Assembly (NCBI RefSeq): GCF_025961475.1
Contig: NZ_JAOQNS010000001.1
Coordinates: forward strand, 557,173-621,172
Reading direction: 5' to 3'
Length of the DNA stretch: 64,000 bases
Origin: Rhodobium gokarnense
GTDB taxonomy: Bacteria; Pseudomonadota; Alphaproteobacteria; Rhizobiales; Rhodobiaceae
Shown: piece after piece, positions 36,268 through 43,530 of the stretch
How the letters are laid out: each line of letters opens with the position of its first letter
Numbering within the stretch: position 1 is the first letter of the stretch
Position numbers and translations under genes: made by a program
Notes under the pieces: model-generated
Databases searched by the model: none
What the model saw: the letters and a program-made list of their open reading frames with translations, nothing else
What the model was told of the DNA's origin: nothing

Positions 36268-36674
36268 TGAAGTCGCGTGAAAATTTCATCCGTCTGAAGC
36301 GCTTCCAGCTTGACGAGAAGCGCCGCCAGGTGGCCCAGATCGAATCCATGATGGCCGAGTTCGAGCGCATGGCGAACGAGCTCGACCAGCAGATCGTCTC
36401 AGAGCAGGAACGCGTCGGCATCACCGACGTGACCCATTTCGCCTATCCGACCTTCGCCAAGGCGGCGCGGACGCGGCGGGACAACTTGATGGCCTCGGTC
36501 GAGGATCTGAGGCCGCAGCTCGAACACGCCCAGGACGAGATGGCCAAGGCCGTGGAAGAGCTGAAGAAGGTCGAGCTCCTGCACGAGCGTGACCAGGAAC
36601 GCGAGCGCCACGCCGAGGAAGCGGCCGAGCAGGACGTCCTCGACGAGATCGCCGGCCAGCGCGCGGCCTACTAG
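36267..36674 (+). CDS. fliJ: Flagellar export protein FliJ
   Basis: A 135-residue, almost wholly coiled-coil protein ([20 protein letters not shown] onward), matching FliJ, the central stalk of the FliI ATPase ring and an escort for export chaperones. Sequence conservation in FliJ is weak, so the call rests on length, coiled-coil pattern and the one-base overlap with fliI. Confidence 0.87.
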   Translation: MKSRENFIRLKRFQLDEKRRQVAQIESMMAEFERMANELDQQIVSEQERVGITDVTHFAYPTFAKAARTRRDNLMASVEDLRPQLEHAQDEMAKAVEELKKVELLHERDQERERHAEEAAEQDVLDEIAGQRAAY

Positions 36675-36873
36675 GCCGCGCCGCCAAGAACCGCCTCAAG
36701 GCCCCGTTTTCTCCCCAGCCTCCAGGATGCAATGACGCACCTGCCGCCTGATCGCGGCGGGACGATTGCACGTGTCGGCTGTGTTATTTATCCTGCGTAT
36801 ACCGACCGGACGTCAAAAAGCGCTATCGCTGTGGTGCCGGGGGAGTCCCGATGTCCGCCAAGGACTCGGGTTG

Positions 36874-37431
36874 ATGTTGTTTGCGCCCTGTCGCATTGGA
36901 TTGATCCGGGGGCTCTTCATTGTGAAAAGCGAGACCATCGCAGCCTGGGTGATTGGCGGTTCCATAGCGGTATTCGCCGTCATCGGTCTTTCGGTGTGGG
37001 CAACGTTGAACGCGCAAGGGTTCTGCTGGCAGGAAGGACGCTTTCTGTCCAAGCAGGAGATTTTCAGGAATCTGATTCAAAGCTCCGAATATATCGGCCA
37101 CGACGTCCGTCCGTTTACAGCCAGATACAGATCCGGAAGAGAGGATATCAAAAGGACAATTCCATACGAAGATATTGAACAATTTTTTCGAGTAAATAGC
37201 GATTGTTGCGATTTCGCGTCATCGATTCATTTTGCTGATTTGACCTATTTTGAGCCATCTTGGTATTTTGTTATTTCTGGAAAGGCCTGGAAACTTGTTT
37301 CGGTAAAATACAAAGTCTTTATTGAAACGACGAGCGGTGACGCCGATTCGTTCGACATGCTCAGCGGAAGCTGGTCCGATACCTGCGGACATCGCGTCCA
37401 GATTCCGCGTGAATATGTCCTCATTGACTAG
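36874..37431 (+). CDS. Membrane-anchored hypothetical protein, partly AT-rich
   Basis: A 185-residue frame from ATG 36874 (preceded by AAGGA); GTG 36922 is an alternative start. It has one transmembrane helix (AWVIGGSIAVFAVIGLSVWA) and a soluble domain outside the membrane with several cysteines (GFCWQEG, NSDCCDF, DTCGHRVQI) that could form disulfides. The second half uses AT-rich codons, unlike fliJ before it, suggesting acquisition. It resembles small secreted or surface-exposed orphans. I do not recognise a family. Confidence 0.58.
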   Translation: MLFAPCRIGLIRGLFIVKSETIAAWVIGGSIAVFAVIGLSVWATLNAQGFCWQEGRFLSKQEIFRNLIQSSEYIGHDVRPFTARYRSGREDIKRTIPYEDIEQFFRVNSDCCDFASSIHFADLTYFEPSWYFVISGKAWKLVSVKYKVFIETTSGDADSFDMLSGSWSDTCGHRVQIPREYVLID

Positions 37432-37454
37432 TTCAAAGAGGATCGCAGAAGACC

Positions 37455-38252
37455 TCAATCTTCGGACGCATCACCCATGATCCGATACCACGCCAGCCGC
37501 TCATAGAGCGGTCGGGCCGCGTCGCAGATGGGTTTGAGGTCGTCGCTGAGGTCGTCATAGGCGACCGGCTTTGAGGGCGGGGCAAAGCCCGTCGATTTTT
37601 CCACGGCTCCGTACCAGTGGGGCGCCCAGACGCCGTCGCTGTCGCGGCGGCCGGCGGGCCATGACAGCATGTTTTCAGAAAACGGGATGCCGACGGCCTC
37701 GCAGAGCCGGATGAGGGTCACGCGCGGGTCGGCGAGGACGTCGGCGGCGTCGATCACCGGCGGGGCTTTGCCGAGCCGGTCGGCCACTTCATCGAAGATG
37801 TCCGCCTGTTCCTGGAAGCCGATGTCGCGCAGCGTCACCTCCTCGCGCTTGGCGCTGTAGGACGCAAGGACGCTCTCCGGCCGGCGGATGAGGAAGACGT
37901 TGACGACGTCGTCCAGCCAGTCGCGCCCGACCCCGTCGATCATGTGGTGGGTCATCTGCTTCTGGTAGAACACCAGGCAGCCTTCCGGCACCGGGCCGAG
38001 GAGGAAGTCGACGACCTTTTTCCAGTCCGTCTCGCCGTCCGCGATGATCTCCTCGGTCATCGGGTGGTCGATGCCTGTCATCTGCAGATAGGCGGCGTAG
38101 AACGGCTCGTCGACGACGGCGGTGTCCGGCCGGTTCTCGAAGGAGCGCATCATCGCCGTCGATATGTTGCGCGGGCCCGACCACATAGCGATCCGGATTG
38201 GGGCAATCCGGATTGGGGCGATGCGGACGGCGTTCTCGGTCTCTTCAGGCAT
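37455..38252 (-). CDS. Sulfotransferase-like P-loop protein
   Basis: A 265-residue protein. A P-loop-like start IAMWSGPRNISTAMMRSFEN and the stretch VVNVFLIRRPESVLASYSAK are typical of a small sulfotransferase-like family. Plant branched-chain-aminotransferase-like proteins carry, as I recall, a domain of this kind joined to a class IV aminotransferase. An aminotransferase of that class lies 1.5 kb away in this window on the same strand. The reaction is unknown. The N-terminus contains an in-frame tandem duplication (RIAPI repeated), encoded at 38191-38220, so the natural start may be shorter. Confidence 0.78.
   Translation of the reverse strand: MPEETENAVRIAPIRIAPIRIAMWSGPRNISTAMMRSFENRPDTAVVDEPFYAAYLQMTGIDHPMTEEIIADGETDWKKVVDFLLGPVPEGCLVFYQKQMTHHMIDGVGRDWLDDVVNVFLIRRPESVLASYSAKREEVTLRDIGFQEQADIFDEVADRLGKAPPVIDAADVLADPRVTLIRLCEAVGIPFSENMLSWPAGRRDSDGVWAPHWYGAVEKSTGFAPPSKPVAYDDLSDDLKPICDAARPLYERLAWYRIMGDASED
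38191..38220. repeat. 15-base tandem duplication within a coding sequence
   Basis: ATCCGGATTGGGGCA and ATCCGGATTGGGGCG lie head to tail (14 of 15 identical). They add five residues to the N-terminus of the sulfotransferase-like protein without shifting the frame. Probably a replication-slippage product. Confidence 0.85.
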
Positions 38253-38276
38253 GGCGGGTCTCAGGTGGAGCGGGCC

Positions 38277-39080
38277 TCAATTAGAACTGACAAGCCGGTC
38301 GAGGCGCAGGCGGTGCCGTGTGTCGGTGAGGCGCCAGGTGGAGATCAGCACCGACAGGAGCACGCCCATGCCGGTCGAGCCGGCGATCAGGAACATGATC
38401 ATCAACTGGTATTTCACCGCCTCGGTCGGCGCAATGCCGGCAAGGATCTGGCCGGTCATCATGCCCGGCAGGGAGACGACGCCGGTGGCTGCCATGGCGT
38501 TGATCGACGGCATGAAGCCGGTGGCGAGCGCCTGGCGGGTGAAGGGGCGCAGCGCCTCCCAGCGGGTCGCGCCAAGCGCCAGGCGGGCCTCGATCGCCGG
38601 GCGCTCGCGGCGGGCGGCGCGGGTCAGCGTCTCAAGGCCGAGGGCGACGCCGGTCATGGCGTTGCCGAGGATCATGCCGAACAGCGGCAGGGCGTAGCGC
38701 GGCGAATACCACGGGTCGGCGTCGATCTGCAGGGTGAGGGCGAAGATGAGGACGATGCCGCCGGAAAGCACCATGGCGCCGGTGCCGATGCCGTAGCCCC
38801 AGGGGCCGGCGACGGGCGTTTCCTGGCGCGACAGCACCTCGCGGCCGGCGATCGCACCCATCAGGAGGGCGACGGCCAGCGTCAGCCAGGGCGAGGAAAT
38901 GTCGAACAGGGTTTTGAGGACGAGCCCGACGAGGACGAGCTGGATCGCCATGCGCACGGCCGAGACGGCGAGCTTTTTCGCTAGGCCGAGGCCGAGCGCG
39001 ATGGAGATCGCGCCGTTGAGGCAGAGGAAGATGGCCGCCATCGCCACATGGCCATAGGTGAGCTGGACGTAGTCGCTCAT
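38277..39080 (-). CDS. fetB: ABC transporter permease FetB (UPF0014)
   Basis: A 267-residue inner-membrane protein with about seven hydrophobic helices and the UPF0014 signatures PLFGMILGNAMTGVALGLET, EARLALGATRWEA, and ALATGFMPSINAMAATGVVS. FetAB in E. coli exports iron and protects against peroxide stress with high iron. The start overlaps the fetA stop by four bases (ATGA). fetA supplies the ATPase. Confidence 0.9.
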   Translation of the reverse strand: MSDYVQLTYGHVAMAAIFLCLNGAISIALGLGLAKKLAVSAVRMAIQLVLVGLVLKTLFDISSPWLTLAVALLMGAIAGREVLSRQETPVAGPWGYGIGTGAMVLSGGIVLIFALTLQIDADPWYSPRYALPLFGMILGNAMTGVALGLETLTRAARRERPAIEARLALGATRWEALRPFTRQALATGFMPSINAMAATGVVSLPGMMTGQILAGIAPTEAVKYQLMIMFLIAGSTGMGVLLSVLISTWRLTDTRHRLRLDRLVSSN

Positions 39081-39733
39081 GGCGTGCCTCCCGCATCCGT
39101 CACGCGGGCATCGCGGATGGTGACGTGGCGCCGGGCGAGGCGGGAAGCCTGGTCGGCGTCGTGGGTGACGAGGATGATCGCGACGCCGGCCGAAAGTCGC
39201 TCCTCGATCAGGGCTTCCACGCTTGTCGTCGCCTCCGGATCGAGGGCGCTGGTGGGCTCATCGAGGAGCAGGACCTCCGGGCCGCCGGCGAGCATCCTGG
39301 CAAGGCCGAGGCGCTGCTTTTCGCCGGTGGAGAGGCGGGCGATCTCCCAGTCCCAGACGTCATCGGGAAAGCCGAGCCTTTCAACGAGCGGCGCGGCGGC
39401 GGCGCGGGCGGCAAAGTGGACGCCGACCCGTTCCGCCCACCAGCCGGTCTCGGCCGCCAGATAGCCGACCTTGCGGCGCCAGTCCGGCGCCGGCATCGCG
39501 TTGCGGTCGGTGCCATCAAGGAGGACCGTGCCGGGGGCCGGGTCGAGGTCGGCGATGGCGCGCAGGATCAGGCTCTTGCCGGAGCCGGAGGGGCCGGTGA
39601 GGGCGACGATCTCGCCGGCGGCCACATCCAGCCGCTCCACGGTCGCGGTGTGGGTCTTCAGCCCGCGCACCGACAGGCGCGGCGGGCGCTGTGCCTCCGA
39701 TGGCGCGTCAGCTTGGCCGCTTGGCGCTGGCAC
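39077..39733 (-). CDS. fetA: ABC transporter ATPase FetA
   Basis: A 218-residue ATPase. Walker A is in VALTGPSGSGKSLILRAIAD, the signature in ARLSTGEKQRLGLARMLAGG, Walker B in EVLLLDEPTSALDP, and the switch histidine in IILVTHDADQ. The partner of fetB directly downstream with overlapping codons, presumably energising iron export. Its first 26 bases overlap the end of the aminotransferase gene upstream, so three genes form one tight unit. Confidence 0.9.
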   Translation of the reverse strand: MPAPSGQADAPSEAQRPPRLSVRGLKTHTATVERLDVAAGEIVALTGPSGSGKSLILRAIADLDPAPGTVLLDGTDRNAMPAPDWRRKVGYLAAETGWWAERVGVHFAARAAAAPLVERLGFPDDVWDWEIARLSTGEKQRLGLARMLAGGPEVLLLDEPTSALDPEATTSVEALIEERLSAGVAIILVTHDADQASRLARRHVTIRDARVTDAGGTP

Positions 39734-40649
39734 GGGCGTAGTCCTTGTAAAGGGTTCTGAGGCGCCGGGTCACCGGGCCGGCGGCGTCGCCGTCGTCGGC
39801 CTTTTCGCCGTCGCCGATCGTCCTGCCGTCGACCTCCACGACCGGGACGAGGCCGGCGAAGGTGCCGGTCACAAAAGCCTCGTCGGCGCCGTAGACGTCG
39901 ACCAGGGAGAAGCGTTTTTCGAAGGTCGGGATGCCGGCGTTTCGGGCGACGGACAAGACGTTACCGCGGGTGATGCCGCCGAGGCAGTAGGTGCCGTCGG
40001 AGGTCCAGAGCTCGCCCTTCCTGACGATAAAGAAGTGGGTGGAGTTGCAGGTGGCGACGCAGCCGTCCGGGTCGAGCATCAGGCCCTCATCGGCGCCGGC
40101 CTTGGTCGCCTGGATGCAGGCCTGGATGCAGTTGAGCTTGGAGTGCGAATTGATCTTCTGGTCCTGCATGTCGGGCGCGGTGCGCCGCACATGGACGGTG
40201 AAGAGCCGGACGCCGTTCTTGGTCACCTCCGGCTTCGGCTCCTTGTATTCCGGGATGATGACGATGGTCGGCGGGCCGATGGTGATGCGGGGGTCCTGGT
40301 AGGGCGTCGCCTTTTCGCCGCGCGTGACCATCAGGCGGATGTGGACGTGGTCGGTCATGCCGTTGGCGTCGAGGCACGCGTAGAGCCGGGTCGTCAGCTC
40401 CGCGCGGGAAAGGCCGATGTCCATGTCGAGGGCCTTGGCGCCCTCGAACAGCCGGTCGAGATGCTCATCGAGGAAGGCGATGCCGCCGTCGACGACCCTC
40501 AGGCCCTCCCAGACGCCGTCGCCGAGGATAAAGCCGGAGTCGAACACGGAGACGACCGCTTCGGCCCGCGGCACCAGCCGGCCGTTCAGCGAAATGAGGA
40601 TATCGGCATTGCGTGGATCGGCGGCGTATTCGTGGGTGCCGGTGGACAT
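39708..40649 (-). CDS. Class IV aminotransferase (branched-chain/D-amino acid type)
   Basis: A 313-residue PLP enzyme of fold type IV. Motifs include SVFDSGFILGDGVWEGLRVV, the lysine segment INSHSKLNCIQACIQA equivalent to the Schiff-base region, ADEGLMLDPDGCVATCNSTH, and the phosphate-binding LGGITRGNVLSVA. The family includes IlvE and D-alanine aminotransferase; which substrate is used cannot be decided. The ATG at 40649 is preferred over the far-upstream frame. It overlaps fetA. A sulfotransferase-like gene sits beyond fetB. Confidence 0.88.
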   Translation of the reverse strand: MSTGTHEYAADPRNADILISLNGRLVPRAEAVVSVFDSGFILGDGVWEGLRVVDGGIAFLDEHLDRLFEGAKALDMDIGLSRAELTTRLYACLDANGMTDHVHIRLMVTRGEKATPYQDPRITIGPPTIVIIPEYKEPKPEVTKNGVRLFTVHVRRTAPDMQDQKINSHSKLNCIQACIQATKAGADEGLMLDPDGCVATCNSTHFFIVRKGELWTSDGTYCLGGITRGNVLSVARNAGIPTFEKRFSLVDVYGADEAFVTGTFAGLVPVVEVDGRTIGDGEKADDGDAAGPVTRRLRTLYKDYARASAKRPS

Positions 40650-40829
40650 TTCTTGGCGACCTTTGCGGCTTTTGGAATGCTTCGCCTGTGTCCCATGGGG
40701 GCCGCATTCTGGCAAGGCCGGAAAGCGCGGCGCCCGGCGCAGTTGCGTTCTGCGCGCGAACCGCACATTTAGGTGGGAGTGGTGCCCGGATCATCCGGCC
40801 GGGCCGGAGACGACCGGACGCCATCTTCC

Positions 40830-41270
40830 ATGCGCCTTCTCCTTGCCGTTCTTCTCTATGTCGCCGGGTTTTCCTTCGGCCTCGGGCTGACCCTGCCGCT
40901 GGTGCGGTTCGAAACGCTCTATTTCTTCGAGGACACGCCGACGCTGATCGAGATCGTCGAGACGCTCTACCGGGAAGGCGACACGTTCCTTGCCTTCGTC
41001 ATCGGCGCGTTCTCGATCGCCTTCCCGGCGCTGAAGCTTTTGTTGCTGTTCCTCGTCGCCGTCGGCGGCTCGTCGGCCAAGCGGCTCGGCGCGCTGTCGG
41101 CCGTTTCCAAATGGTCGATGATGGACGTGATGGTGGTGGCGCTCGCCATCGTCGCGGCGAAAACGAGCGGGCTCGCCGCCGCCGTCACCCTGCCGGGCAT
41201 CTGGTTCTACTCCGCCGCGACAATTTCCTCGGCCGTCGCGGCGATGATCCTGCATGGGCGGAGGCGGTGA
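40830..41270 (+). CDS. PqiA-like membrane protein
   Basis: A 146-residue protein with four predicted helices (for example LLLAVLLYVAGFSFGLGLTL and FVIGAFSIAFPALKLLLLFL). The pattern LPLVRFETLYFFEDTPTLIE and VSKWSMMDVMVVALAIVAAK matches half of a paraquat-inducible protein A unit. PqiA proteins have two such halves and act with MCE proteins in envelope lipid traffic. Here only one half exists and no MCE gene is adjacent. It is divergent from the aminotransferase. Confidence 0.78.
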   Translation: MRLLLAVLLYVAGFSFGLGLTLPLVRFETLYFFEDTPTLIEIVETLYREGDTFLAFVIGAFSIAFPALKLLLLFLVAVGGSSAKRLGALSAVSKWSMMDVMVVALAIVAAKTSGLAAAVTLPGIWFYSAATISSAVAAMILHGRRR

Positions 41271-41441
41271 GGGGGCGCCTTTAAGTGTCATGTTGTGTAA
41301 GGCCCTCTTGATAGGTTTTCTATTCTGGCCTTTCACGTGTAAGTTTAGAGGGCTGGGATCGGTTTAAAAGAATGTTCAATGCGCATCCAATGTGCTGCGG
41401 AAATCTCAGTCGGTGGTGCCCAAATAACAGGCTGAATTGTG

Positions 41442-42317
41442 ATGATCGGGTTTACGTTGAGCTTTGATGGTTATGATGCATCTGAGAACAAGTTAGAATT
41501 TTATGATGCAGCTCAAGCAATGTTAGGTTTTCAAAGAACGCTAGCCCTTACTACACATTTAGTCTTAAATGGAGAAGTAATAACTCAAGCGCCCTCTTTA
41601 AAGGATGCGCAGATTTTTGTTGTTCCTCCGAGAGAAGGAAGCTGGGAGATAGCCACAATAATTTCTCTATCGGCGGTTGTTCTGTATAAGCTGGGAACCG
41701 CGCCGAGAGAAACTCCCCTAGGAAATTTGGTATGTTCTGCCTATGACTACATTATTTCAGAAACGCTTGGTTTTCATGTTGATTATGAAAAGACATTAGG
41801 TAAGCAATATGAAGAACTTTCTGCTGATCGGAAAAATAAAATCCCGTTGCTTGATCAGTCGAATTTTGACTCCGTTATTGAGAAATGCGAAAAAGCAGTC
41901 CGTGATATGCACCGACCAATAGTGAAATCAACCTCGGCGGAGAGAGCTAATATTTACTACGAGACGGATGATGATTCTTTCAGTCTGGGTCACGCTCTGA
42001 CGAGTCGCACTTATGAGTATATTAATGAGACAATTGTTGACGAGAGCCGCGAGATAATTTCTGGGAAAGTCTCAAGTTATAACATAAATACTTATAAGGG
42101 AAGAATCTATATTATCGATGAAAAAAGACCTGTTCCATTTGAGCTTTCTCACGAGGCTAGAAATGCTCGGTCTGTGGGTCGAATAGTGGAAAGTCTAAGA
42201 CTTAATGCAATCGACAGAAAACGCGACGATGCGATTGTCTCTTTTAGAGTCTACAAGCATCGGAGTGTAACGGACCGCTTGAAATCTGTTTTCGTGCTGG
42301 CCATTCTAAATGAATAA
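41442..42317 (+). CDS. AT-rich orphan, DUF7946-like hypothetical protein
   Basis: A 291-residue soluble protein beginning MIGFTLSFDGYDASENKLEF. The N-terminal segment FYDAAQAMLGFQRTLALTTH and TQAPSLKDAQIFVVPPREGS recall an uncharacterised family I associate, without certainty, with DUF7946. A short hydrophobic stretch (ATIISLSAVVLYKLG, about 70-85) is the only membrane-like part. Codon use is clearly AT-rich against the flanking genes, so it is probably a recent arrival. It has its own hairpin terminator downstream. Proteins of this kind often sit alone in accessory loci. No function is known to me. Confidence 0.68.
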   Translation: MIGFTLSFDGYDASENKLEFYDAAQAMLGFQRTLALTTHLVLNGEVITQAPSLKDAQIFVVPPREGSWEIATIISLSAVVLYKLGTAPRETPLGNLVCSAYDYIISETLGFHVDYEKTLGKQYEELSADRKNKIPLLDQSNFDSVIEKCEKAVRDMHRPIVKSTSAERANIYYETDDDSFSLGHALTSRTYEYINETIVDESREIISGKVSSYNINTYKGRIYIIDEKRPVPFELSHEARNARSVGRIVESLRLNAIDRKRDDAIVSFRVYKHRSVTDRLKSVFVLAILNE

Positions 42318-42326
42318 TATTCAACG

Positions 42327-42351
42327 CGGATGCGAGTATCCGTAGTTTTTT
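42327..42351 (+). terminator. Weak intrinsic terminator after the orphan gene
   Basis: CGGAT (42327-42331) pairs with ATCCG (42338-42342) and a run of six T residues follows at 42346-42351. The stem is short, so confidence is moderate. Confidence 0.6.
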
Positions 42352-42421
42352 GTTTTGGGCTTCGCGAGTGTTTGCCGCGACTTAGATTTAGCCGCGGCAG
42401 AACAATGGGTTTCCAAATGCC

Positions 42422-43120
42422 TCAAGCCGCCTTCCCCAGAGCCGCGAGGCCGTTGGTGCGGATGGCGTCGATGTTGGCCTTGTAGGCCTCTTCCGTGCCG
42501 CCCTTGAAGACCGCGGAGCCGGCGACGAGGGCGTTGGCGCCGGCTTCGGTGATTTGCCCCACGGTGTCCGGCGAGACGCCGCCGTCGACTTCGATGTCGA
42601 TCGGGCGGTCGCCGATCATTTGCTTGATGCGGCGGATTTTTTCCAGCACCGCCGGGATGAAGGCCTGGCCGCCGAAGCCCGGATTGACGCTCATGACGAG
42701 GATCAGGTCGAGGCGGTCGAGGACGTATTCGATGGCGCTTTCCGGGGTCGAGGGATTGAGCGACACGCCCGCCTTCTTGCCGAGGTTCTTGATCACCTGC
42801 AGCGAGCGGTCGAGATGGGGGCCGGCCTCTGCATGCACCGTGATGATGTCGGAGCCGGCGTCGGCGAAGGCCTCCAGATAGGGGTCGGCCGGGGCGATCA
42901 TCAGGTGGACGTCCATGACCTTGTCGGTGTGGGGCCGGAGCGCCTTCACCACGGCCGGGCCGATGGTGATGTTCGGGACGTAGTGACCGTCCATGACGTC
43001 GACATGGACCCAGTCGCAGCCGGCGCGGTCGATGGCGCAGACTTCCTCGCCGAGCTTTGCGAAGTCGGCGGACAGGATGGACGGGGCGATCACGATCGGG
43101 CGGCTCGATCCTTGGGTCAT
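42422..43120 (-). CDS. rpe: Ribulose-phosphate 3-epimerase (CbbE)
   Basis: Interconverts xylulose 5-phosphate and ribulose 5-phosphate, feeding phosphoribulokinase. The 232-residue TIM-barrel protein has [20 protein letters not shown], the metal-binding histidines in [13 protein letters not shown] and MDVHLM, the [20 protein letters not shown] loop, and IDIEVDGGV. It is the last recognisable gene of the cbb operon. In an autotroph it acts in both the Calvin cycle and the pentose phosphate pathway. Confidence 0.97.
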   Translation of the reverse strand: MTQGSSRPIVIAPSILSADFAKLGEEVCAIDRAGCDWVHVDVMDGHYVPNITIGPAVVKALRPHTDKVMDVHLMIAPADPYLEAFADAGSDIITVHAEAGPHLDRSLQVIKNLGKKAGVSLNPSTPESAIEYVLDRLDLILVMSVNPGFGGQAFIPAVLEKIRRIKQMIGDRPIDIEVDGGVSPDTVGQITEAGANALVAGSAVFKGGTEEAYKANIDAIRTNGLAALGKAA

Positions 43121-43203
43121 GGCGGTGTTTCCTCTGTCGGCGACGTGTCTATCGCGGTTTGCGGTTGTTCAAAAAGCAGGGCGAGGGGGCGGCGATCATC
43201 GCA

Positions 43204-43512
43204 TCAATCCTCGGCGATCTCGCGGTCCGGGTCCCAGCCGCCGGCTCTCGCGGTGGCGACGGCGCCGGACTGGATGCGCTCGAAGCGCTCGCGCAACTCC
43301 GGCGGCAGGGCGGCGACGCGAAAGCCGTAGCGGCCCCATTCGGCGTTGACCTTTTCCCACAACGTCTCGATGCCGGCCGCGTTCCAGCCGGCGCAGGTCT
43401 CGGTCTCCGGGATGATGCCGAAGACCCAGGCATCGCGGATGATCTTGGCGGTGTCGGTCATGCCGCCATTGATGTCCTTGTCGATGCCGACATAGCGTTT
43501 TTGGTCACTCAC
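43204..43512 (-). CDS. Conserved small protein of the cbb operon, function unknown
   Basis: A 102-residue soluble acidic/basic protein starting MSDQKRYVGIDKDINGGMTD and ending WDPDREIAED. Tryptophans and a single cysteine (ETETCAGWNA) are spaced through a compact helical-looking domain; no membrane segment or signal is present. It lies 18 bases downstream of cbbO and 83 bases before rpe, so it is surely co-transcribed. I recall similar short proteins near RuBisCO or other autotrophy genes, but no function. The position suggests a role with the CbbQ/CbbO activase or in RuBisCO assembly. Confidence 0.8.
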   Translation of the reverse strand: MSDQKRYVGIDKDINGGMTDTAKIIRDAWVFGIIPETETCAGWNAAGIETLWEKVNAEWGRYGFRVAALPPELRERFERIQSGAVATARAGGWDPDREIAED

Positions 43513-43530
43513 CGGCGGTCTCCGCGTTTC

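Noticed and set aside
42373..42399. A 7-pair hairpin after rpe as terminator of the cbb operon
   Set aside because: The stem is good, but no T-run follows on the minus strand; it may still be a transcript-end structure.
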